From Candidatus Accumulibacter necessarius (GTDB lineage: Bacteria > Pseudomonadota > Gammaproteobacteria > Burkholderiales > Rhodocyclaceae): a stretch of DNA of 64,000 nucleotides. The translations under genes were made by a program, and so were the position numbers. The DNA is taken from NCBI GenBank assembly GCA_017302435.1, contig JAFLDL010000016.1, positions 1 to 64,000 of the forward strand. The letters are read 5' to 3'. The notes under the pieces are model-generated. The model was not told the DNA's origin. It searched no databases and saw nothing but the letters and a program-made list of their open reading frames with translations. Numbering within the stretch: position 1 is the stretch's first letter; each line of letters opens with the position of its first letter. This document shows, piece after piece, positions 1 through 9,970 of the stretch.

Positions 1-1
1 C

Positions 2-115
2 GCCGCCTTCCGTGATCTGGCCATGCACTATCCGGATGACCCGCTTGCGGCCCTGCACCATCACCGGCTTGCGGTAGGATACCGGGGAGATCTCGTCGTA
101 CTGACCGAGAAGTAG
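2..115 (+). CDS. C-terminal end of a probable adenylate cyclase (partial)
   Basis: The reading frame is open from the first bases of the window to a TAG at 113-115 and gives 37 residues ending GDLVVLTEK. The HYPDDPLAALHHHRLA stretch and the LTEK end resemble the tail of bacterial class III adenylate/guanylate cyclases with a CHASE2 sensor, in which a short helical segment follows the catalytic domain. The catalytic part lies outside the window, so the assignment rests on the tail only. It could be another protein with a TPR-like end. Confidence 0.45.
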   Translation, partial: AAFRDLAMHYPDDPLAALHHHRLAVGYRGDLVVLTEK

Positions 116-502
116 CGAGGCTAAGACGTGACCGGCCTGGCCAGCATCGCGCTGCGGGTGGCGCGGGCTTGCACATCCTGCCCTACGAACGTCCGGCTAC
201 AAGGACCTCCGAGTGGCGAAGCTCAGGGGTCCCACGCCACGTGTACCAAGAACGGCGGCCGGTCGGAGGTGACCAGCGCGCCAGCTTTGCTGATGGCCTC
301 CCGGCCTTGTCCATCTCTTCCGCCTGTTGAAAACGCAGAGATTGCGACCTGTCGCCGAGGTCGCCGGGCGGGCTGAACGCAGACGCTTGATATGGGTCAT
401 ATGGTTACAGCTTCAACTTCCAATGATCGCTGGTGCCCTGATGCTTGCTCCCGGGTTCGTCTCTAAGGAGCCCAGGGCTAAAATCGAGAGAGGAGTCGGC
501 CC
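116..502. other. Non-coding or unrecognised stretch
   Basis: About 390 bases between the partial cyclase and the secreted protein gene. Short open frames exist on both strands but none has a convincing ribosome binding site or a recognisable product. The last 20 bases hold the ribosome binding site (GAGAGGAG) of the next gene. I see no clear terminator or repeat. Confidence 0.4.
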
Positions 503-1189
503 ATGAAACCCATCAAGCTGATAGGTATTGCCCTGTTGATCGCGTCCTCGCCCCATCACCTAGGCACCGCGGCGTTGGCAGCCGAGCGCTGGCAGGAGGA
601 GACATTCCCACCACCGAACGGCGGGCGGATTGTCTTCACCATTACGAACGATGGAAATCCCGCCTGTGCGTCCTACGACGGAGCTAATTGCTTGTGGGGC
701 CAATCCATGCGCGACATTGATTTCAGCCGCGTTAGACCGCTGGTCTGCGGCGCAGGGCACCGCAAGCTGTACGGCGTTACTGGTTTTGAAGATCCCAATC
801 ACTGGTGCAATCTTGCTCTCCGTGACCGCCCGGTACAGACCGCTCCGGTGATCCCCCCTCCACCTGCTGGTGGCTATCGCATGACCGAATGGTCCGGGTG
901 GGGTCGCGCCGCGGGCGTTGAGTATCGTTATCGAGTGGGATGGGACCCGGCGAACAGCGGCCCAGGGAAGACGGTTGATGCCATCTATGAGGTCCGAAAT
1001 TCGGGCGCTAGGCAATGGTCGGGAGCGGCGCGCTCGGTGAACTGCGCTCAGAATACGCTATGGGGCAGTACCGATGTCGCCCTTGCTGCTGGCCAGACAA
1101 AGGAGGTCCGCGTTCGCGCGCCAAATTGTGGCAACGCGACGAATCCCGATATTCGTCCGGATGTCGTTCGCGCCGGCAAGTTCGACTGA
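503..1189 (+). CDS. Secreted hypothetical protein
   Basis: A 228-residue protein that I do not recognise. Residues 1-27 form a Sec-type signal peptide: a basic start (MKPIK), a hydrophobic core and a likely cleavage after AALA. The mature part contains several cysteines (around NPACASYDGANCLW, LVCGAG and HWCNLAL, and near the end VNCAQN and APNCGN), which suggests disulfide bonds in a periplasmic or secreted protein. A proline linker (VIPPPPAGG) near residue 120 separates two halves. The start is supported by GAGGAG about 10 bases upstream. It stands alone, with gaps on both sides. Confidence 0.6.
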   Translation: MKPIKLIGIALLIASSPHHLGTAALAAERWQEETFPPPNGGRIVFTITNDGNPACASYDGANCLWGQSMRDIDFSRVRPLVCGAGHRKLYGVTGFEDPNHWCNLALRDRPVQTAPVIPPPPAGGYRMTEWSGWGRAAGVEYRYRVGWDPANSGPGKTVDAIYEVRNSGARQWSGAARSVNCAQNTLWGSTDVALAAGQTKEVRVRAPNCGNATNPDIRPDVVRAGKFD

Positions 1190-1604
1190 TTTTGTCCAGT
1201 TTGTGGCAATAGGGACACGGCTGATGTGGACGCGACGCTCGCCTGCGCGGCGTACAGTGGGGCCATCGCCAAACAGGGGATCCTGCCAGGAGCTCTGACC
1301 TGTACGCCGACCGCGCGACCAGCATGTGCTCAGACCGTCGCCGAACAGCTGCTCCCCCAACCTCCCAAGCTGCCCGTCGCCATCTGGCTGAACCTACCCT
1401 GCCGGAGACAGTCATCAAGATGGACCACCTCTTCTTCAGAGAAGGGTGCGTATGTTGGCCAGCGCACAGAACTACTCATCGCTTGGGTTTAGTCTTGCCA
1501 TATGGACGCGACGAATGGATTGCGTGATGAGCGTGATGATGAGCAGGACGGGCAGACACTGGCTCGCATATCAGAAGTACCAACCACTCAGTTAGGGGAT
1601 TAAG
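1190..1604. other. Intergenic region upstream of the CsbD-like gene
   Basis: About 415 bases with no supportable gene. Short frames on both strands lack family features. It should hold the promoter of the CsbD-like gene, but I cannot point to clear -35/-10 boxes. Confidence 0.4.
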
Positions 1605-1808
1605 ATGAACAAGGATCAAGTGAAGGGCGCAGCAAAAGACTTCGGTGGAAAAATCCAGGAAGAGGTCGGCAAGCTGGTAGGCAGCACGGAGCAGCAGACA
1701 AAGGGCCTGAAAAATCAGGCTGAAGGCAAGGTGCAGGAACATGTCGGCGACCTGAAAGAGAACGTCAAAGACGCCAGAGACGCCGTCAAGGACGCGTTGA
1801 AGCAGTAA
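1605..1808 (+). CDS. CsbD family stress-response protein
   Basis: A 67-residue hydrophilic protein, rich in lysine, glutamate and glutamine, that starts with MNKDQVKGAAKDFGGKIQEE, the hallmark of the CsbD family. It has two imperfect repeats of the form (K)DQ-KG-AK-GK(I/V)QE--G. CsbD-like proteins are small, abundant and stress-induced; their molecular role is unknown. The length is typical. The gene is monocistronic: a strong hairpin terminator follows about 30 bases after the stop. An AG-rich ribosome binding site (TTAGGGGATTAAG) precedes the ATG. Confidence 0.88.
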   Translation: MNKDQVKGAAKDFGGKIQEEVGKLVGSTEQQTKGLKNQAEGKVQEHVGDLKENVKDARDAVKDALKQ

Positions 1809-1840
1809 TCCCGATGGGAGCACCTGGCCAGTGGTATCAG

Positions 1841-1872
1841 GAAGAAGCCACCAGTGGTGGCTTCTTCGTTTC
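1841..1872 (+). terminator. Rho-independent terminator of the CsbD-like gene
   Basis: A perfect 12-bp inverted repeat, GAAGAAGCCACC / GGTGGCTTCTTC, with a 3-base loop, followed by a short T-rich tail (GTTTCC). It ends the CsbD-like transcript. Confidence 0.75.
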
Positions 1873-1985
1873 CTGTGGCCACGCGCGCGGGGGCAAGGTG
1901 TCACCGCCAGGCTGCCAAGCGAACTCGTTGACCATGGCAAAGGCATCGCAGCGTCGGCCTGACATTGTGGCTCAGGGACGGTAGG

Positions 1986-2714
1986 ATGACTTATTGTGTC
2001 GGCGTACGGCTGGACGAGGGCATGATCTTCGCGTCGGATTCGCGAACCAACGCCGGTATCGACAATTTCGCCAAGTTCTGCAAGATGACGGTTTTCGAGC
2101 GCAAGGGCGAGCGGGTGATTGTCCTGCTGAGCTCGGGCAATCTCGCCGGTACCCAGGCAGTCATCAGCGTGCTGACCCAACGCGGCGAAGACCCAGACAA
2201 CAAGGCGTCGCTGTGGAACGTGCGTACCATGTTCGACATGGCCAATGTGGTTTCCGACGCTATGCGCGACATCGAACGGCGCGATGGTCCGTTCCTCGAA
2301 GCGAGCGACATCAGCTTCAATGCATCGTTCATCCTCGGCGGGCAGATCCGCGGCGAAGGGCAACGCCTGTTCCGCATCTATGCTGAAGGCAACTTCATCG
2401 AGGCCGGCGTCGACACACCCTACATTCAGACCGGTGAAACCAAATACGGCAAGCCCCTCATCGACCGCGTCATCATGGGTTCGACACGACTTGCGGACGC
2501 CGTGAAATGTATTCTCGTGTCGTTCGACTCGACGATGCGCAGCAACCTTTCGGTTGGTATGCCGATCGACCTCATCTGCTACGAGCGTGACAGCCTCGAA
2601 ATCCGTATGCGACGCCGTTTTGCCGAAGGCGACACTTACTTCACGTCCTTGCACCAGAGCTGGAGCGAGGGTACGCGCAGGGTGTTTCGAGAACTTCCAG
2701 AACTCGTGTGGTGA
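1986..2714 (+). CDS. Anbu, proteasome/HslV-like Ntn hydrolase
   Basis: A 242-residue protein beginning MTYCVGVRLDEGMIFASDS, which matches the Anbu (ancestral beta-subunit) branch of the proteasome/HslV family. In this family Met is removed and Thr2 becomes the catalytic N-terminal nucleophile, so the ATG at 1986 (GGTAGG just upstream) is preferred over the in-frame ATG 21 bases earlier. The SDSRTNAGIDNF segment and the central glycine-rich FILGGQ are family-typical. Anbu proteins form ring-like or helical assemblies with uncertain substrates. They are usually co-transcribed with transglutaminase, alpha-E and ATP-grasp genes. Here the stop overlaps (GTGA) the start of a broken transglutaminase, and the other partners are absent from the window. 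Confidence 0.85.
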   Translation: MTYCVGVRLDEGMIFASDSRTNAGIDNFAKFCKMTVFERKGERVIVLLSSGNLAGTQAVISVLTQRGEDPDNKASLWNVRTMFDMANVVSDAMRDIERRDGPFLEASDISFNASFILGGQIRGEGQRLFRIYAEGNFIEAGVDTPYIQTGETKYGKPLIDRVIMGSTRLADAVKCILVSFDSTMRSNLSVGMPIDLICYERDSLEIRMRRRFAEGDTYFTSLHQSWSEGTRRVFRELPELVW

Positions 2715-3062
2715 GCTCTTGCAGCTATGACATCGTCTACGAGTGCGAGCAGACGACCCCGATGATCCTCACGCTCAAAATCCACTACTCGCGGATGAAC
2801 GATGTCATGATGTCACGGTGGCCAATTACCTGCTGACGGATCCAGCGGTACCGCGGGTTGCCTATCGCAACGCCTTCGGCAACTGGTGTAGCCGAATCGT
2901 CGCGCCGCGTGGCGATATCCGTATCTTTGCCGACGGTTCGACGTGTATCTCGGTGGCCGATGGCATACCTTCGACGCCTGCAACAACGTTCCTCGCATCG
3001 GGCGCGTCCTCATTGCACGCGGCCGCGACGCTGCCGACGTCGCGATGGTCACCACCTTCTGA
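2711..3062 (+). pseudogene. Transglutaminase-like protein of the Anbu operon, broken
   Basis: The GTG at 2711 overlaps the Anbu stop and gives SSCSYDIVYECEQTTPMILT, typical of the N-terminus of the transglutaminase-family protein paired with Anbu. Near 2805 the frame changes and continues as the family stretch NAFGNWCSRIVAPRGDIRIF. Around 2945 it jumps again to the far C-terminal DVYLGGRWHTFDA and RIGRVLIARGRDAADVA, stopping with TGA at 3060-3062. The central catalytic Cys region is missing, so there is at least one internal deletion and two frame changes. The product cannot be active. Confidence 0.75.
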
Positions 3063-3537
3063 CCGAGCGTCCTCAAAAGCTTTTGATTTCAACGTCGACG
3101 AGATCGCTTCCGAGATTCGCACCATCAACCCCTCGTTGAGTGAAGCCATAGCGCATGACATCGGTCACGGTGGCGACTCCCAAGTTGAGCAGATCGACCT
3201 GGCCAATGGGAACGTTGACGCCTCCGAAGCTGCGCGAGTCATTCTGATCGCCTCGCTCTCCAGTACACTGGGCGCAATTCACGGGCTGCGCGAGTATCAA
3301 CTGGTCGATTGTCTGCAGCGGCCCGGTCGCGGCCTCTCCACCTTCAAGGCCAACGTCCTCGACAACCTGGCGACGCGCGCCTGGTATCTCCACAATTCAG
3401 CGGACGGCCGCCTGTTCTTCAAGAACCAGCAGAATCTCGCCGCCAAGCTGCGTTCAACGGCGCTCTCACTGCACGCCGAAACCGTTGACCTGATGCTCCG
3501 CAAACACCTGGAGTCCTACTTTTCCGCTTCGATCCGC
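3063..3537 (+). pseudogene. DUF499 AAA-type ATPase fragment
   Basis: An in-frame fragment containing NSQ-like GDSQVEQIDLANG, DASEAARVILIASLSS and TRAWYLHNSADGRLFFKNQQ. These resemble the internal part of DUF499-domain ATPases, very large proteins found beside DUF1156 DNA methylases and PLD-helicases in defence islands. No start, P-loop or C-terminus is present. The fragment is fused in frame on its left to transglutaminase debris and on its right (after SASIR) to a different gene, so the long open frame covering 2743-3909 is an artefact of decay. Family assignment is from memory of motifs. Confidence 0.6.
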
Positions 3538-4047
3538 GTCGAACGTTACTGCCTGCAGGCGCTGGACATCGAGAGTCGGGGCGAACGCCGCAAGGGCATG
3601 CATGAAGAGCTGGCACGCGGCTTCGGCGTCACCGATATCCGTCCGCTCCTGAAGAGCGACAAGGCCAACGGCACCCGCATGTTCACACCCGCTGGTCTGG
3701 CGGCGAGCCTGCTTGCACCCATCCAGGGCGCGGAGTCTAATCCCGCGGTACTGCCGGCACGTCGTGGCCGCGTTGGCAGCGGCGCGCCCCACCCGTTTGC
3801 CGTTTCACCGCTGCGGCACCTGATTTTCGCCATCCACGAGACCGCTGTTGCCGACAACAGCCTGGAGCCTGGCCGGCAATACCTGCGCGATACCTTTGGC
3901 CAAGGTTAATGGGGCAAACGTGAAGGCTTCATCGCACTGCTCGAATGGCTTGCTGCGCTGGCCAACGCCCTGGGAATGAGCGAATGGACCGCCGATTCCG
4001 AAGCCGCCCGTATCCTCGCCGGACGCCTGCGTAATGACCATGCCTGA
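3538..4047 (+). pseudogene. DUF1156-type adenine DNA methylase C-terminal fragment
   Basis: Frame 1 gives ELARGFGVTDIRPLLKSDKA and SPLRHLIFAIHETAVADNS, then a TAA at 3907-3909, after which the same frame continues as WGKREGFIALLEWLAALANA and ends LRNDHA with TGA at 4045-4047. The TAA therefore looks like a nonsense mutation inside a conserved GQG(Y)WGKREG stretch. This is the C-terminal region of DUF1156-type methylases (large adenine-specific DNA methylase-like proteins) as I remember them; the catalytic region is missing. The neighbours fit the DUF499-DUF1156-helicase gene set. Confidence 0.6.
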
Positions 4048-4463
4048 CTCACTGCCGCGTATTGCCTCGACACCAATGTGCTCTACGCGGGCCTCTATTC
4101 GGCTAGCGGGAAATCGGACCAATTGCTCAAAGCGATCGCCGAAGGCAGGGTGCGTATCGCGCTGTCGACGCCGTTGCTGTTCGAGTACGAGGACGTGCTC
4201 AAGGCAATCACGCGGTGTTGAGTCTGAGCGATGCCCAGGTGGAAATCGTGCTTGACAATCTGTGCGCCTTGGCGGACTTTCAGGCAGTTTATTTCCTGTG
4301 GCGGCCCTGCCTCCCCGATGCCAATGACGATATGGTTCTGGAACTGGCGGTCGCTGCACAAGTGCGGCGTATCGTGACCTTCAATGCCAAGGATTTCTGT
4401 CCGGCGATCCGGTTTGGCATTGAAGTGGTGACCCCGAAGATCATGCTGGAGGATCTGCAATGA
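4040..4463 (+). pseudogene. PIN-domain toxin, frameshifted
   Basis: Joining three frames gives a standard PIN-family toxin: MPDSLPRI, then CLDTNVLYAGLYSASGKSDQ and STPLLFEYEDVLKAITR, then VLSLSDAQVEIVLDNL, FLWRPCLPDANDDMVLELAV, VTFNAKDF. The first frame change is near 4066 and the second near 4215, where TGA interrupts. PIN toxins are Mg-dependent RNases with a DTN Asp, a central Glu and late Asp residues; all these are visible but not in one frame. The last 4 bases overlap the start of the antitoxin gene (ATGA), the normal coupling in such pairs. Confidence 0.75.
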
Positions 4464-4696
4464 CAACCTTGAATCTGACCCTGCCCAATTCCATTCAACG
4501 CCACCTCCAGGAAATGGCCGACCTGGAAGGCGTACCCATTGATCAGTTCATCACCAGCGCGGTGGCTGAAAAAAAGATCTCTGCGCTCACTGCCGAGACG
4601 TATCTTCAAACACGCGCTGATCGAGCCGATCCGGCTGCGTTTCAAGCGATTCTGGATCAAGTTCCCCAGCGCACGCCACTGACCGGCGGCGAATGA
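4460..4696 (+). CDS. HicB/CopG-like antitoxin of a PIN pair
   Basis: A 78-residue protein starting MTTLNLTLPNSIQRHLQEMA. The short strand followed by two helices fits a ribbon-helix-helix DNA-binding antitoxin; the C-terminal half (DPAAFQAILDQVPQRTPLTG) is likely the toxin-binding tail. It overlaps the upstream PIN gene by ATGA and in turn overlaps the start region of the helicase pseudogene. The antitoxin frame is intact although its toxin is broken, as expected when the toxin is lost first. Confidence 0.7.
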   Translation: MTTLNLTLPNSIQRHLQEMADLEGVPIDQFITSAVAEKKISALTAETYLQTRADRADPAAFQAILDQVPQRTPLTGGE

Positions 4697-7112
4697 TAGC
4701 GAGAGTTCTTCAGCCCCGCGTTTAGCAATGCGCACTCGCCATCCAGCCGCCGTAGCCGGCTCGACCAGACGGTCCTGAACCAGCGTCTCGACGGGGCCGT
4801 TGCCTACGACCGCATCGCTGGCTACTTTCGCTCCAGCCTGTTCGAGGTGGCCGGGGAAGCCATCGCCAGTGTGACTGGGCCGGTGCGCATCGTCTGCAAC
4901 TCCGATCTCGATCCGCAAGACCTCATCACAGCTGCAGCGGCGCAGGCCGCGCTGCGCCGAAGCTGGTGTTCCGGCAAGCCGGAGGAAGCGCCACCCGCTG
5001 CGCTGCCGCGTTACCGTGCCCTTTATGCAGCGCTGACCAGCAAGAGGACCGAAGTGCGGGTGCTGCCCGATTCGGCGTTCGGCCTGATCCACGGCAAAGC
5101 CGGGGTCGTACGGCGTGCCGACGGCTCGGCGACGGCTTTCCTGGGCAGCGTCAACGAAAGTGTATCGGCGTGGAAGCTGAACTATGAGTTGCTGTAGGAA
5201 GACAGCGACCCGGAAACGATTGCGTGGGTGCAGGAGGAGTTCGATGCGCTGTGGAACGATGCCGCGCGGTGGATCTCGCCTGTTGCCCGTTCATCGCGCA
5301 AGACGTGCAGCGCATCATTTCGCGGAAGATCATCGAACCGCAGACCTGAAGCGGATCGGGGATCCCGCAGGCGCAGCGGCTGCGGTGGAAACGCCGGTCT
5401 ATCGCCGCGAACAGGGTCTCTGGCCGCACCAGAAATACTTCGCGCACCTGGCTCTGGAACGGCACCGGCTGGGAGGCGCGTCTGGTTCTGGCCGATCAGG
5501 TCGGATTGGGGAAAACCGTTCAGCTCGCCATGGCCGCGCTCCTGATGGCACTCGACGATCCCGACGGCGGCCCGATTCTGGTGCTTGCACCCAAGCCACT
5601 TCTTCAGCAGTGGCAGGATGAATTGATGGAACTGCTACTGCTGCCCTCTGCGCGGTGGAATGGTCGCACCTGGGTGGACGATCGACCGAGCCATTGCCTC
5701 GCCATCGCCATCGGCGATGCCGCAGTCCCAACGCGTGATGTGCGTGATGGCTGGCAATACGTTCGCGACCCGCGGCCGTCCCGGTTTGAAGACCCCGCGT
5801 TCGACCGCATTCGGCGCAGCCTCGATGCCAGCGACACTCGCTGGCAGTTCAACCCCGAGAGTCTGGAAAAGCTGTCGCTCGCGATCCGCCGCGTCCAACT
5901 CCAGAACAGGCTGCTCCCCCAGTATGGTGCGAACTCAACCCCTTGCTCCGATGCATTGTGCGCCGAACCCGTGCCTACCTCGAAGCGACGATCAATCCGG
6001 CCACTGGTGCCTATCTCCTGCCCAAGGTCACGGTGAAGCTGTTTGGTGAGGAAGACCAGGGCGCTCTCGTTCTCGGCGGCTACCTGCGCGAAGCGTATCA
6101 GGAGGCGGAAGCGTTTTCATTGCTCCTCCAGCAACGGGTCAGAGGAGCGGGCTTTTTCAAAGCGCTGTTGTTGCGGCGCATGGGCAGCTCGATGGAAGCG
6201 GGGCGCCGAACGATGAGTAAACTCCTCGGCGAAGAACCCGACACCCCCGACGACGAGGATGAAGATGATGCCGAAGAGGAAACGCCTCCTCAAGCTGGCC
6301 GACCGCCGCAGGGCGCCAGCGATTTCAAGAACTTCACCGATGCGGAAGTGACATCGCTACGCCGCTGCCTCGAACTGCTCAGACAAGGTGGCAGTAACGA
6401 TCCAAAGTTGGAAGCGCTGGTCGGCTATCTTCGTGGGACCCATCCAGGTGTCACGCGTAGCTGGCTCGATCTGGGTTGCATCCTGTTCTCGCAGTATTAC
6501 GACACGGTGCGCTGGATCGGCGATGAACTGGCAAGACGCGCCGAGTTTTCCGGCATGGAAATCGGGCTTTACGCCGGAAGCAACCGCTCAGGCGTCTGGC
6601 GCGAAGGCAGGTTCCAGCGCTGCGGGCGGGAAGTGCTCAAGGCACGTGTCAGGGCCGGAGAACTCAAGCTGCTGCTGGGGACGGATGCGGCCTCCGAGGG
6701 TTTGAACTTGCAGCGACTAGGGACGCTCATCAATATCGACTTGCCGTGGAACCCTACGCGCCTGGAGCAGCGGAAGGGCCGTATCCAGCGCATCGGCCAG
6801 GCCCGTAGCGAAATCTGGATTGCCAACCTGCGCTATCGCGACTCTGTGGAAGACCGGGTCCATCAGGTGCTGGCCGACCGGCTGGAATCCATCCATCAAC
6901 TCTTCGGCCAGATCCCTGACACCCTGGAAGATGTCTGGGTCAAGATTGCGCTGGATGAGGAACAGGAAGCCCACCAGCTCATTGACCGGGCCGCGGCTAC
7001 CCGCAATCCGTTTGATGCGAAATATAGCAGGGTTGAGGATGCCGACTGGGAAAGCGGCTCTTTGGTTCTCGACCCTCTGGCGGTGAAGGATCTGCTTTCT
7101 CGGGGGTGGTGA
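4693..7112 (+). pseudogene. PLD-nuclease / SNF2-type helicase, multiply broken
   Basis: The pieces read, in order: a phospholipase D-like N-terminal domain (RLDGAVAYDRIAGYFRSSLF, and HGK at FGLIHGKAG around 5090); a TAG at 5195-5197 in place of an expected Trp; frame changes near 5270 and 5340; a Walker A segment LVLADQVGLGKTVQLAMAAL (about 5480-5540); then a jump around 5940 to the helicase C-terminal domain with LLLGTDAASEGLNLQRLG and RLEQRKGRIQRIGQ (motifs V and VI). The DEAH box region appears deleted. An acidic stretch (DDEDEDDAEEE) lies near 6255. Such PLD-SNF2 proteins accompany DUF499/DUF1156 genes. The long open frame 5943-7112 alone has no ATP-binding motif. Confidence 0.72.
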
Positions 7113-7173
7113 TTCACCGTGAATCGGCCAAGCCAGATTCAATGATCGGGATCAGGCTAGAGCGGCTCTGAGG

Positions 7174-7378
7174 AGCTTCATCTCCCAGGTTTCGCAGAAT
7201 TTATGCCTGTCTCAAAGGGATCGTGGAGCACGAGTATCGCCTTGGTGGGCAGAAGGAGCTTGTGCCGGTCGTTCGTGGTGGACCAAAGGTCGGCCGCAAC
7301 GATCCGTGTCCTTGTGGCAGTGGCAAGAAATTCAAGAAGTGCTGCGGAGCCAGCGACGCTCCGGCCGCTTGCCATTGA
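7174..7378 (+). pseudogene. SEC-C zinc-motif protein fragment
   Basis: Without a start codon, this frame reads [16 protein letters not shown] and then [20 protein letters not shown] before TGA at 7376-7378. The [13 protein letters not shown] block is a complete SEC-C zinc-binding motif as found at the C-terminus of SecA and many small accessory proteins. It is out of frame with anything upstream (TGA near 7170), so I call it a remnant of the same decayed region. Confidence 0.6.
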
Positions 7379-7568
7379 GGCGTGTGAGATGAAGACGCGG
7401 CGCCACCTCGCGCATCGTGCGCGGCGCCCAGCCGCCAGGACACGCTTGACATCGTTGCCTTGCGCCAATGGTTTTCCTTCGATAAGCTGCTCTGGCACGG
7501 CTCTGTAGGAGGAACGGTTTGCCGGCAAGGGAAATGCATTCATCAACCACCGATAATGAGGAGACAAA

Positions 7569-9089
<1,521 letters not shown>

Positions 9090-9156
9090 TTTCCGCCGTT
9101 CCCTGAAGCGAGTCATCGGCCCGGGTGGGCTGCCACCTGGGCACCCGGAGGCCGAC

Positions 9157-9519
9157 ATGGTTGAAAAAGTCATTGCCACTGAAGCGGCGCTCAATCTCAT
9201 CGAGTTTCTCAAGCAGAAACACGGTCCGCTGCTGTTCCATCAGTCCGGCGGTTGCTGCGACAACAGTGCCGCGAACTGCTATCTGCCGGGAGAAATCACC
9301 ATCGGCGCTGGCGACGTATTCCTCGGCGAGATTGGCGGCTGCCCTTTCTACATCGGCAAGTCACAATACGAATACTGGAAGCACACCCAGTTGATCATCG
9401 ACGTGATCGACGGTCATGGCGGTACCTTCTCGCTCGAAGGTCCAGAGGGCAAGGCCTTTCACACGCGCTCGCGGGTCTTCAGCGATGCGGAGGTGGCAGA
9501 GTTGGGCCGGAACGCCTAA
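9157..9519 (+). CDS. DUF779 family protein
   Basis: A 120-residue protein with FHQSGGCCDNSAANCYLPGE, the Cys-rich signature of DUF779. Members are almost always encoded next to an acetaldehyde-type aldehyde dehydrogenase, as here (67 bases downstream, same strand), so a role in that pathway is likely though undefined. The central GCPFYIGKSQYEYW and the C-terminal SLEGPEGKAFHTRSRVF are also conserved. GGAGG precedes the ATG at good spacing. The Cys cluster could bind a metal; this is inference. Confidence 0.88.
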   Translation: MVEKVIATEAALNLIEFLKQKHGPLLFHQSGGCCDNSAANCYLPGEITIGAGDVFLGEIGGCPFYIGKSQYEYWKHTQLIIDVIDGHGGTFSLEGPEGKAFHTRSRVFSDAEVAELGRNA

Positions 9520-9935
9520 TGGTCGGAGCGTGTGTCAGATGCAGGTCTCGAAAAGGCACTGGTCAAGGAGGACAGGTTGAGACTTTCGCCCAAGATCTTC
9601 CTTGGTCCTGCGCGCGGATCGAGGCGTACCGGTTGAGCAAGAGAAAATCGCGGATCGCGAAAATGTTAGTGAGATCGGGGACTGCTCTAAGCGCTCACCC
9701 CGCAGTGTGCGCGCTTGAAACTCCTCGAACTCCGCAGTCCGAGATGTCGATCCGGGAGTACATCCTAGACCAAGATCAGGAGGGCAAGCGGCTGGATCAA
9801 CTGAACTTGTGGCGCTGATTTGCTGCTTTTAGGTGGCGCAAAAGAGCCTGGGTCGCGTTAGAGACCCTTTTTAGCCGCTTTGAGCGGCTCGCTTAATGAA
9901 AGTCCCCGTCAGGGGGGAACAACGGCCCCGGCGAA
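9520..9935. other. Intergenic region with possible coding debris
   Basis: About 415 bases after the DUF779 gene. A short frame ending at about 9818 (MSIREYILDQDQEGKRLDQL) has coding-like composition but no recognised family and no clear start signal. A small inverted repeat, AGCCGCT/AGCGGCT, lies near 9873-9889. I cannot support a gene. Confidence 0.35.
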
Positions 9936-9961
9936 CCTCGCCCGGCCTCAGCCGGGCGAGG
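9936..9961. terminator. GC-rich hairpin between converging genes
   Basis: A perfect 11-bp inverted repeat, CCTCGCCCGGC / GCCGGGCGAGG, with loop CTCA. It lies 9 bases beyond the stop of the acylase gene (minus strand) and downstream of the DUF779 gene (plus strand). It could terminate either, although there is no long T-run on either side. Confidence 0.5.
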
Positions 9962-9970
9962 CGTACTTGC

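Noticed and set aside
1476..2654. Long minus-strand frame (392 codons) opposite Anbu and the CsbD-like gene
   Set aside because: Antisense to two recognisable genes, no family features, low-complexity composition from GC-rich codon shadowing.
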